From assembly GCF_001039355.2 (NCBI RefSeq), contig NW_019773659.1, positions 245,807 to 309,806 of the forward strand: a stretch of DNA of 64,000 nt. The letters run 5' to 3'. The position numbers and the translations under genes were made by a program. The notes beneath the pieces were generated by a model, which was not told the origin of the DNA, did no database searches, and saw nothing but the letters and a program-made list of their open reading frames with translations. Source of the DNA: Lingula anatina (Eukaryota > Brachiopoda > Lingulata > Lingulida > Lingulidae). Numbering within the stretch: position 1 is the first letter of the stretch; every line of letters begins with the position of its first letter. Of the stretch, positions 34,265 to 44,900 are shown in pieces.

Positions 34265-34265
<1 letters not shown>
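33376..34265. other. intergenic between serpin and NAT8-like gene
   Basis: No gene recognised. About 33620-33900 matches 18220-18440, the flank of the decayed serpin copy. This supports the cassette duplication. Confidence 0.5.
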
Positions 34266-34300
<35 letters not shown>

Positions 34301-34317
34301 GGGGGGGGGGGGGGGGG
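34266..34317. repeat. homopolymer T(34)G(18)
   Basis: A run of T passing directly into a run of G. Such pairs are prone to sequencing and assembly length error. Confidence 0.9.
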
Positions 34318-34493
34318 CAGGGGGCCACCCTCTATATGGATAGCTTTAGGTAATAGTATAGCTGCACTGGTGAATGCAAAATTGACAAAAAATGACATAT
34401 TTAACACAAACAGGTTGCTGTTTCATCAGCAGTGTATGAACATTTCTCACATTATAAAAGGAATACAAAATGATGGACGGTGGGTACATTCAT

Positions 34494-35210
34494 TTATGTA
34501 CTTTGCTGTAGATATAGTCTAAACTTGTGCATTTTCAATCTGAAAAGCGGAAACAAATTGTCCAATGTATATTGACCAATTTCCTCAAAACCATACTTCA
34601 AATAAAAACAAATAGCATTGTTTTGAACCTCGGATGTCACAAGGGTGAGTTCTTTGTAACCACGTGTCTTGCAAAATTCAATAGCGTTTCCAAGCAAAGC
34701 TGAGGCCGCTCCAAACCGTCTATACTCTGCCTCTACCACCATCCACCTCAACTCGGCCACAGTTCCCGGTGACTCGTCTAAACCGTTTGTTGGCGATGCT
34801 TCTTGGATACCAGCACAGCCTATAATTTTGTCATCACATTCAGCAACCCAGAACTGTCGCTCTACACGCATATTGAAGTATGTGTACAATTTACGCTTGC
34901 TTGCAGGACTCCCAGCGAATATTCGATTAATGCCGTAATACCCGTTCAATAAGCCACCACCGAGCAAAGTCACACATGCGACTGCCCCTGACAGGACAAA
35001 CAAACCGGTAGTTTGATAAAACAAGGCAAACGTGACAAACGCCACAGCAATCGCAATAGGCTGTTTCATCCCTTTGATGATGCTTTGCACCAGCAAAGCG
35101 TTAGAAATGTTGCGGACAATCATTTCCCAGACCAGTTCGCACTCTATATGGTCTGTTTTCAAGGGACGGATAGAGACGCTCTTCCTGTTGGTTTTTGCTG
35201 TTGTCTGCAT
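34494..35210 (-). CDS. NAT8-like GNAT N-acetyltransferase (238 aa)
   Basis: A single-exon ORF from ATG to stop. The N-terminal half has a hydrophobic hairpin at about residues 50-92 (IAIAVAFVTFALFYQ, LFVLSGAVACVTLLGGG), as in NAT8-type ER/Golgi membrane acetyltransferases. The C-terminal half is a GNAT domain: QFWVAECDDKIIGCAGIQE strand, then RWMVVEAEYRRFGAASALL with the acetyl-CoA loop R-R-F-G-A-A, and NNAICFYLKYGFEEIG. Length matches the family (about 225-250 aa). Vertebrate NAT8 acetylates cysteine S-conjugates or protein lysines in the ER; the substrate here is unknown. It lies convergent with the serpin, an arrangement also preserved in the decayed copy at 17.8-21.4 kb. Confidence 0.9.
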   Translation of the reverse strand: MQTTAKTNRKSVSIRPLKTDHIECELVWEMIVRNISNALLVQSIIKGMKQPIAIAVAFVTFALFYQTTGLFVLSGAVACVTLLGGGLLNGYYGINRIFAGSPASKRKLYTYFNMRVERQFWVAECDDKIIGCAGIQEASPTNGLDESPGTVAELRWMVVEAEYRRFGAASALLGNAIEFCKTRGYKELTLVTSEVQNNAICFYLKYGFEEIGQYTLDNLFPLFRLKMHKFRLYLQQST

Positions 35211-35369
35211 AGTGCCAGGCTGGTTAAATATTTCTTTCTATCTAATGAATATGAAATTAATAAGATACTTTAATATGATCGCCATATTTATATTGTTTCT
35301 TAAAACGATTAAAATTGAAACAGAAACGATCACCCCTTTTACTTTTTTATCATCTGCCGGCGTGGGTGC

Positions 35370-35375
<6 letters not shown>

Positions 35376-35404
<29 letters not shown>
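35376..35404. repeat. (GA)n microsatellite
   Basis: About fourteen GA units, with further interrupted GA-rich sequence to about 35450. Confidence 0.95.
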
Positions 35405-35409
<5 letters not shown>

Positions 35410-35449
35410 GTGCGTGTGAGAGAGAAAGAGAGAGGGGGGAAGGAGAGAG

Positions 35450-36673
35450 ATTTGATGGGATTTTTGCTCGCAAAAACCTACTCACAAGTGTCTGTGTTAC
35501 CTACACCAGTTGAGACAAACCAACATCTAAAAAACTAAGTGAAATAACAACTGAACGCTCTACCTGTTACTTACATAATAGACTTCCCTTTTCAACCTGC
35601 CAGGCGTCACTGAGTTTGTTCTTAGGAATGCATGTACAGGCATACTCTGACCTAGCTATAAAATCAACTTAAGTCTTTACGTTATGTATATAAATCTTAT
35701 CTTAAAGCCCTTTATCTACTGTATTCTTATTCGCCAGCACCTTAATGTATCAGTGTGTTGCATATAAAAAGTGACATAAAACACGCAGGTCTTGTGGGGA
35801 GTGATGTTTTTTGACATAGTGTTTTTTTTTAATTTGTGGTAGAAACCGAGAAAATCTGATGTCAAAACGTACGAGAAGGCAAAAAAAAACTTGCTGAATG
35901 TGATTTGTATTTTCTTTGAATTTGCTGTTATTACTAGACAGTACTGCAATTGATTACAATAAATAAACTATCATTTTAATAAAATATTATACATACTATA
36001 CATTAATTTACCCTATATTATAAATATATATTATATGATATTCGATGTTATGCCAACACTTTAATATTTTCAAAATAATTTTTGAGCACCATGCAACTAC
36101 CTGTGCACTCATGACTGGTGATGGAGCAAAGGCTTTTTTTGTGATATGGTTTGTCTGTACACAGGCAGAGGCACATCGACTCCTTGTAAATTATAAATAA
36201 AATTTGAAGATAAAGTGTTTTGGGTTGTTGAGGGTTGTTAGACGATAGATAATGTATATAAGTTTAAACATCAGCGAATTAGAATATTTTAAAAACCTCA
36301 ACACTATCAATAGTCCGAATGTGTGAGGGTGGTTCATTCCATTAAATGGGTGCTGCAATTGAAAATGCCCTGTGGTCGTAGGTTTCATTTGTTTTTTATT
36401 ATCAAAAAAGATCATCAATTTCATTCAATACAAGAACTTGGAATTGACCGACATTTTAGCAATACACCACGATAATGTCCGAATTTCAGTGTGCATACGA
36501 TATTATATTATGTTTTTACCTGATATGATACCAAGGAGCAGTACAGTGCACTGTTTTACTCTCAAGCTTTATATCCTGTCATCTAACGATTTGAAAAGTC
36601 GAAAATGAAATAATGATATGTTTTCATAGAAAGATGTTTTATGATAAGTGAAACTGTAAATTTCTTCACTAAC
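35450..36673. other. intergenic, no gene recognised
   Basis: AT-rich DNA with short chance frames on both strands; none has a domain or splice-bounded structure. Confidence 0.5.
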
Positions 36674-37520
36674 CTTCTTCGTCCACTTTAACATATGCTT
36701 GATGAACAGCTGTAGATATGAACAATTGTCCCGGAGCACCGCCTATACCACTCAGGTCTGCTTCCCCGTCCACAAACATATCCGTCATACCAAGTTTCTG
36801 CAGATGGTCCGCAAGCTTCATTGTAACGCCCTTCAGTTCAAATCGGGGCAGATAGATGTCCACGGGCCGTTTGGTCAGATTTTTTACCAGGTAGTTAATT
36901 AAGCTCGAGGTTGTTGATTGCACTCTCAAGCTGAAGAAGGCCGTCGGGTTAATTGGGGAGAAAGCCGAACATGCTGATATTTCCGGTATACTGTAGTTCT
37001 AGTATTTGACAGTTACATGATGCACCAATACCGTGGCGGTATTTCTCCCCCAACATTTTCATCATTGGGATACTTGTCTGAAACCAGAATAAATGTGTTT
37101 TCTTAATACTCATTGTGATACACAAAGACGTTTAAAATAATAATTCGATACATATATATTTCAAATTTAATTTTGAATATCATTTTAATATAATTATAAG
37201 TATAATCGTTTCATAAAATGTAAATTTCAAATGATTAATTACCAAAATATGCAATTAAAGATGGGGCAAGTATTTATATAGGAAGAAAAAAGAACTATTA
37301 AATGATATGATCACCTAGAGAAATTACAATTTTTGCAGCAGATTGTTATAAATAATTGTTCCGCTGTAAACCTTATCTACCGTCTGATCATTAGTTTTAA
37401 AAGGCAATTCTTCGATCAGGATGGAATTGAATGACGCGTTCCACATTCCTTTGAAGTAGATGTCTTTGGCCAAAACGACCGGTGCTTTTGGTAATTGTTC
37501 CTTTTGCCAAAATATTTTGT
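36674..37520 (-). pseudogene. 5'-truncated serpin pseudogene (exons 1 end and 2)
   Basis: The minus strand carries the last part of exon 1 (about 37379-37520, from GTTTTGGCC to the donor) and all of exon 2 (36674-37077), both close to the serpin at 30763-33013. Exon 2 is 404 nt instead of 400: four extra bases in the CTCGAGCTTAA region shift the frame. A GAA to TAA change makes a stop in the LPNEPDG segment. Sequence upstream of 37520 is an unrelated repeat, so the first ~170 codons are gone. No last exon follows on this strand. Confidence 0.88.
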
Positions 37521-38306
37521 ATTTTCAAGTAATTCAATTGCTTAAGTAGGCATTGTCATCAGAGATATACCATGTTTTCAACACAATATGATAACTATAT
37601 GCCGTTTATTTTGTATTTCAAATGCCTAAATGAAAATAAATTAAGCAGTTACATTGAACAAAGAACATGAAGGAAAATGCTGAATGAGGGATACAATTTT
37701 ATTTTAATAAGTGTAGAGAACTGTTGATTCCTCAATCTTATTTTATTTTAAGAAATTGTATGTGTTTCTACCCCCAATAAATCGCCACTTTTACCTTTTT
37801 ACAATAATCATTATAGACGTGATCTTTAGCAATAGCAATTTGCCTTTTTTGAACAGATGGATGATGCCACGGTGACATCTACGCCCTTATCGTGCACACG
37901 CTTTGGCCTTCACCTACCGTAGTTCCTAACACACACACACATGCAAAGTAGGTTGTTCTTAGTGCGATCTCGAAAGCAGCGCGTATTGCTTATGGAATCG
38001 AGTTATGGAATCGAGACGCTTGCGCACGGCCGCAAATTGCGATGCTTTCGAGATACGGGGCCCTGGTTCGCCTGAGAATAAAAACAACGGGGTCACGAAC
38101 CATGTAGATGGTGCTTTGTTGAACATACTAAAACATTTATGTTAATTCGAAAGAAAGGGCTTGAATGTTCGTTGTTGGATATCAAATCTAAGGTCCAAGA
38201 GAGGTACAGTCATTTTTCGATACGTGGAAATGCACCTTAGATTTGGAAGTCACTTAAAAAGAGACCTCAATTGCCTGATGCACCAGTGTAACAGAAGACA
38301 TCAGGA
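37521..38306. other. intergenic, upstream of the broken EGF copy
   Basis: About 37530-37900 holds repeats also found near 40340-40760 (TCAGAGATA-AACCATG; the poly-T/AATAAATCGC stretch). About 37840-38300 matches the upstream regions of genes C, D, A and B (GATGCCACGGTGACATC; CGCCCTTATCGTGCACACGC). A CGAGACGCTTGCGCACGG segment near 38002-38060 is an insertion not seen in the paralogues. Confidence 0.5.
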
Positions 38307-38816
38307 ATGAAGATACCTTTACAGCTTTGGTTTTTCACAGTTTTCTGTCCGATTGCCCTTGGTGAAGGGAATAGGGGCGGATATTCGGAAGGTATCGTTG
38401 GTATTTCTGTGTGAACATTCCTAATCCATTTTTTTTTTACAAATAAGCATTATGGCAAGACGCAAGCTAGTGATCCACTGTCCGCAGTCAAAATTTTACA
38501 AGTTATCAATTGGACAGGAAGCAATTTCTTGGTGAGCTATCTCACAGTATTTTGGAATAAAACGTAGAAATGTACAATCGATGCCGTTCAGAACGGAGGC
38601 AAATGTGACGGATTTCCTTATTTCGGTTACGTGTGTCGCTGCCAAGCGGGGTTAGTCGGGCTTAAGTGTGATTGGCCTATTGATGTGATCGAATGCGACA
38701 GCTGGCCATGCTGGAATGGAGTATGCATGGACTTGGTAAACGGTTATAGATATGACTGTGACCCTGGCTACACAGGTCAAAACTGTAACGTCAAGTCTGG
38801 CAGTTTGATTGGTTAA
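38307..38816 (+). pseudogene. gene F: lectin/EGF-family fragment (signal exon + truncated terminal exon)
   Basis: The signal-peptide exon 38307-38391 (MKIPLQLWFFTVFCPIALG, donor G|GTATCG) is intact. Further on, 38592-38816 reads VQNGGKCDG to the end NVKSGSLIG, the last one and a half EGFs of the terminal exon, followed by the usual 3' UTR. No usable acceptor precedes it: intron sequence (AATCGATGCCGTTCAGAA) runs directly into exon sequence. A deletion removed the acceptor and the first three EGFs. One cysteine of the last EGF is also lost (GYRYDCDP, where paralogues have GYKCDCDP). Confidence 0.8.
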
Positions 38817-39104
38817 AATATTGGCAGAGTTAAAGACCCTTTTCACCCCGAACGGTACACTCCTCTGTATGGTACCTGTTTGAGAGAGTGTAAACTTTGT
38901 AACTTTGCAGGCAGAAACGTTAGAGAGATCGCATCAAGGATGTTGAAACCCTTTATCGTCATCGATGCGGAAAATGACGTTTTCCTCCATCTAATTATTC
39001 AGTAATGCATCTGTCATTGTTGTGATTTAAAACAATAAAAATATCCCCGAAAGTATACAATATCGGCGTTTATATTCCTCGTTGCAATGTATAAGCATAG
39101 GCAA

Positions 39105-39191
39105 CTCACATAAAAGGAAGATCCGCCTTGAACTCTTGGGGTCTCATGCCGGTGGCTCCACCACTGGCTGCCGCGGCTCCTGCTTCTATTC
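39105..39191 (-). pseudogene. serpin last-exon relic with altered hinge
   Basis: The minus strand keeps the acceptor (GTTTTACAG) and reads GIEAGAAAASGGATGMRPQE then FKADLPFM before a stop. It matches the intact serpin's last exon, but hinge Thr (P14) is Ile, and the sequence breaks off into an EGF-gene 3' UTR at about 39105. It mirrors the relic at 17783-17945 in the inverted duplication. Confidence 0.82.
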
Positions 39192-41113
39192 CTGTAAAAC
39201 AGGGACCGTCATTTACAGCGATTTACCTAAAATAAACAGACGGTAAATAAAAGACGATAAATAGGAATAGATGAATAACTGCGTTTAGAGGATCGTGCAA
39301 CAAATAACAGACACTCATCAGCTTTGATAACATTACCGACACCAACCCAATCAAATAGCGATAAAACTATCAACATTTCACAACATTTCCTTTCACTGAT
39401 GATGGCCTATGATCTCTGTCTAGGGGTGTATGACGATAAGGTGTTCGGTCTACGTTAACCGTTCGATACATATAACACATTTGGGTATACGCGTAAGTGT
39501 CTCACCTTTGCATTAAATTAAGTCACAGCAAAACGCTGCATGTTTCCCCATTATTGCGAGCTTTTTACATTCACTGAGTACAAATAAAACGATGCACAGG
39601 CGGTGTAAAAGTTAGACAATGAATGGTATATTGTTTAACACATTCATTTAGCCTTTTCAGCAATCTGACACTTTTGATTTAAAAGTAAATGTCTGCTGAA
39701 GTGTTTTAAGGGCTGTCTTTTCTTTTACTTTTACAGCATCGTTTTTGCTTTGATTTTTTCGCCCTATGCAGTAGTTTCTGCATGGGTCTCCGTAAGGTGT
39801 CACTCATGAAACTGAATCAGCGTGGACTCACCAAAATGGTCTACTCATGCAGAGGATATAAGCACCAAGTGTATGGTAGCATTTACCCTCTTATCAATGA
39901 AACGAAAACTTCTCGCAATCATACAGACCTTTAGTTCAGCCGTTGTTTCTCTGTAAATAGAACCAGTGACTAATTGATAAGAATACGTAGAATAGTTTAT
40001 AATTTTATAATCAGGTACTGGAAATAACACTAACAAAAACAACACAAGTAAAGCGGTGATATTGCGGCTTTTAAAACTTTTGACAAACGAATTCGAACCT
40101 TCTGCATGTGTGTCATTTATCATATCATTGTCATACACACGTGCTGTTGGTTAGCTTTTTTTCAATAAATTCAACAGGTTTTGCGGTAGAAAACTGCCAG
40201 ATTTACGAAATACCCAGATTATATAAGCTTTGTGGTGTGTCCCTTTCTTGTTTCCTGATAGGCAAAATTTTGCAAACTCAAGTGGTTATAAACGACTATG
40301 TAGCCGTAATCCAACTATTAAAGTAGATATGTCATCAGAGATAAACCATGTTTTTAACACAATAACTGTATGCCGTTTATTTTGCATCTGAAATGCCTAA
40401 ATAAATAAACAGATTAATCGGGGACAATGTGAAGCGCACCAGGATTCAATTATAAGTCATCAAAAGAAGGCGCTAAATTAATTTCGGATGGAAAGACATT
40501 ATATAACTGATCTAAAATATACGTTTAAATTGTTGTTATGAATAAACATCAAAGAAAATGTTTAATGGGCGGAGAAAACGAGAGAAAATGCTGGATTAGC
40601 GATCCAATTTTATTTCAATAAAATGTAGGAAAATTGATTTCGCAACCCAATTTTATTTCAAAAAATGTATGGTGTTCTGCCCCAATAAATCGCTGCTTTT
40701 ACTTATTTACAGTAATCAAGACATAAGTAATATTTAGCAACTTGTCTTCTTTTCATAACAGATGGACGATGCCACGGTAACACCTACGCCCTTATCGTGC
40801 ACACGCTTTGGCCCTAACCTAGTTCTCCACACAAACATTCAAAGTGGGCTGTTCTTAGTGCGATCCTGGTTCGCCACAGAATTAAGAAAAACAGGGCCAC
40901 ATGTATGGTTCAGGTCGCGATGTTTAACATACTAAATTTGTTTCAACTTAATGTTAATTAGGAAAAAAGGTCTCAAGTGTTTGTTGGATATCAAATAATG
41001 TCAAAGCCATGCACAGTCATTTTTCACTACATGGAAACACACCTTATATTTTGAAGACACCTAGAGAGATAGCTCACTTGCCTGATGCACCAAGGGAACA
41101 AAAGACATCAAGG
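39192..41113. other. upstream region of gene B, inverted copy of gene A's upstream region
   Basis: No intact gene. Segments match, in inverted order, 14942-17780: serpin last intron (39340-39430), the GTAAGGTGTCACTC/GAGGGTAAATGCTACC stretch (39770-39900), and the region before the signal exon with CCACGGTAACACCTACG and GTGCACACGCTTTGG (40760-40815). Core-promoter position is unknown; the start site should lie in about 41020-41110. Confidence 0.6.
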
Positions 41114-41873
41114 ATGAAGATGCTTTTACACCTTTGGTTTTTTACAGTTTTCTCTCCGATCACCCTTGCTACATGGGGTAACGTCGGATATTCACAAGGT
41201 AGCATTCATATTTCTATGTAGACATTCTTCGTACATTGTTTTTATAACTTAGCATTTTGACTGGTACAAGAAAACTAGCGTGATTTTATATGCACATGTA
41301 GGCCTTTATGCTACAATCTCAAAAGTTCATATCGGTTTACTGAATCATCTTATAAATGTGAAGCAGATTTCAGATACACACATAAAAATTGGCAAAACAA
41401 CATACATGTTTCTCTTTTGTCAGGTTCATGTTTAAACTCTCGGTGGGTTGAGTATCCAAGAGGCAGTCCTCGCACGCTTTATAGACTATTCTGCACCAGA
41501 CAGACATGGACAGTGGCTCAGAAGGTCTGCCAGCGTTATGGGGGAACCCTCGCCGTGGTTGACAGTAATGGCGAGAAGAATTTTTTGTTTGATATGATAA
41601 AGAACGCAGGAGAAGCGTGGGTTGGCTATACTGTCAGAAGATCTTCATTTACATGTAAACCCAGGTAACTATGCATAATTAAACTGCCTGTTAACCAAGT
41701 TATGTTGCTTTACACACACACACAAACATATATATATATATTGAAAGTAAAAGTGTTTTTCCTATACGAGTCTACGAGTCTATATATACAGGTATATGTA
41801 CGTGACAAAAAGAAATAAAAAACAGCAGTTATTTTACCCCAAATAAATAACTGCTGTTTTTTATTTATTTTTG

Positions 41874-41911
<38 letters not shown>

Positions 41912-44900
41912 CACTTTATTTAGAAAAGTGTGTACATCTAACAGCGAATTTCGGAAGGTATTGGGGATTCATACACTGTATCAAGGTACAGTATATACAT
42001 GAATTATCTTGTTTATAGACATGAATTATCTAGTTAAGTGACGGCTTAGTGAAAGGTTATACTGTGCAATAATATATTACTCGATTGTACCTTTTTTGCA
42101 CTTTATTTTTGCAGTCAAAATAAATAAAAATAGATCCATTAAGGGGCACAGTGATCAGAGTCACATGCCCTCCCCACATAGCTCTGCTTGTATCTTTCGT
42201 ACAAAGTAAAGCCGTCTCCAACCCAAAACCCAAAAATAATAATAATAAATAAATTAGTAAATAAAAACACCACAAGAGAAAAGAGTCATATCCAAACAAT
42301 TTCCCCAACATTGAGCCATACAGATGGAAGTACCGCTGACCTCGCCTTTGAACTATTCTAAACCTCCCCCCCCCCCAACCCCCAATACCAGCAACAATAT
42401 CCTGGATCCTGAATCACGAACTGAGACAACAGGGAAGACAATAAACGAAAATGTTCGAGTCATATCTCGGAATAGGTTATTAACTTAACCGATTGGACAT
42501 CCCAAAGTTCTATTACGTGTGAGATAATACACTGTCACCCGAGCGATATATACCATAACACCTCGAGCGTCAGCGAGAGGTGTTCATGGCATATATCGCG
42601 AGAGTGTGACAGTGTACATGTATTATTTGAGATGCATACCGAGAAAAAATACAGTCATTTCATCCTAAAACACCCCTAAAACCGAATAAAGTGACCCTAT
42701 ATCACGCTCTAGAGAAGTTATGCATACAGAGCGCACATAACGATGGAGGATAGCGCAAATTTACCCTCTACCAGGGCGACATGTTGATTTTTCACAGATA
42801 TTCACAGATCTGTTCCTACAGGTAGATACATAGTCATTTGGCTCTGTGTCGCCCTGTGGTTAAATCTCAAGGCTGATTACATGGCTGGTAATTGATTGCA
42901 TAACTGCTCAGGCATTGCCACTTGACAGGTCGAAGCTAAGACCTCTTGACAGCAATCAAGACAGTTAATTGCTCTGACCATAATCAATCGCTCTTCCGTG
43001 ACAGATAAAAATAGCTCCTTATGAATAGCTTGTTACTTCAGGCAGAGGAATCCCCTGTAGTAGTTGTAGAGGTAGAAGTACTGGTGCAGTAAAAAATTTT
43101 ATAAAAAGTACTAAAGTAAATAAAAGAGAATCAATACACCACTGATAATGATATTATGAAATCAAACTTAAGTTGTACGACAAACGCACGTAGAACGTCG
43201 ATGTTGCACTTCGTAGTTCTATACCCACGACCACCAATCTATAGCACTTCATAACTGAGGGAGACGTTTTTCAAGAAGTCCGAAACAAGTAAGTCATATA
43301 AAAGACTAAGCGGAGTCTATATCATTGCATCAAAAAGACAATACCTCCAGTAATTAATCGTTAGACGGTCATTCCTCCAACCCCTTCCAACCACGTGAGT
43401 ATAGCAGACAGCAGAGCCTTATAATAGACAGGTTGCGTAACGAGCAGTTATCACATCGACAGAAAGCGAAGCTCTGTAGAGCGGGTGCAATGCCATCTGC
43501 GTGAGGCGAATTTCATTGCTTCCATTATGCCAAAAGTCACAGGGTGTTTTTTTTTTTTTTTCATTTTTCCCTATATAATCTGCCACCCTGGTAGAGGGTA
43601 GGGCAAATTTAGACTGTGACCTAGGACGCAGTCGAAGAAGGATATCACCTGGAATATACCGTAGATCATGTAGCATATAGATTAGAACTGAATATTTCTT
43701 TAAGCATTTGTACATGTATGATCTTCATCTTGGCTGAAGGCTTGGTCTTTGATTTTCAGTTCTGTGACGGGGACTTACTACAGATATCTGGCCATTTCTA
43801 ACGACAAGTGTAAGATTAGTGAGTATTCCATTACATTTGTGATGTATTTGTTTCCCACTGTGGACCAGGACTCGCATATGTAACCCACTGGCAGTGCCAA
43901 TGTAACAGTATTGGTCTTAAAATACACATAAATGACAGTTTCTTCTCATTTAGACTTGATTTTCCTTTTCCTCTACAAAAATGCTTCGGTGAGTTAGTGA
44001 GAAATTGACACTACAAATACTTTTTTATACTTTTCAGAACATTTTAACACTAATTAACGTATTCTCAAAATGAAAAAAATGCCCTCGTGTAATTTCAGCA
44101 AGAAGAAGCACATGTGGGTATATAACAACAACCAGCACTTCAAAAATACGAGACGATGACTGCGAGGATTCACGACGGTTTGTTTGCGAGAAGCGGGCAG
44201 GTAAATATGACGTTTTTGTTTATTTTCTTTTCTGAGTGGTTTTAAGGACGAGTTTTATTTTGTTTAAATACAATTAAAATAAAACGCCTATGAACCAGAA
44301 AACACCGAAACCGCAATTCTCTAATCCACATGTGACTGAATGTTTTTGTTCCTTTCACAGAAAGTACATTAAGTGTAGGACCAACATCTACAGCAACGGT
44401 TTGTTCTGCAAACCCCTGCAAAAACGGCGGAAAATGCAAGGAGACTGATAATAAAAGACGCAAACGGAGTACAAACAGCTTGATCTCGGGGTGGGCGGCT
44501 TTGTTTAAACCGAAGGGGAATTCGGGTTCCGCAGAGAACACTGGTTATACGTGTGAATGTCCTGCTGGCTTTGGTGGCGTCAACTGTGAAAAGAGACGTA
44601 GGCATAATTTAAGTTATTGTGCAAAACAAAAGACCCCAAATAATTAAAGGTGACTGTTTCTAATCTTAGCATTGTTCAAAAATGAACAACAAAAATTTTA
44701 ATACAAAAGGGGATATTATATTAATATCATGATGCAATTTTTTAAAAAATATGATATTTTCCACTACTCAGAATGCACGATGCCTTCAAGCCCATCTAAA
44801 ACCATGACGCTACAAGCCCGAAACAACGTAGGAGAAAGCATCATCTACAGATGTTACTACGGCTACACAGTAATTGCTGGGAATCTCGATCGAAGGTGTG

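Noticed and set aside
34494-35210. Reading the NAT8-like genes as bacterial transfer because they are intronless GNAT ORFs
   Set aside because: The membrane hairpin plus GNAT layout is the animal NAT8 family, whose coding part is commonly a single exon, and several copies show acceptor-like sites for 5' UTR introns.
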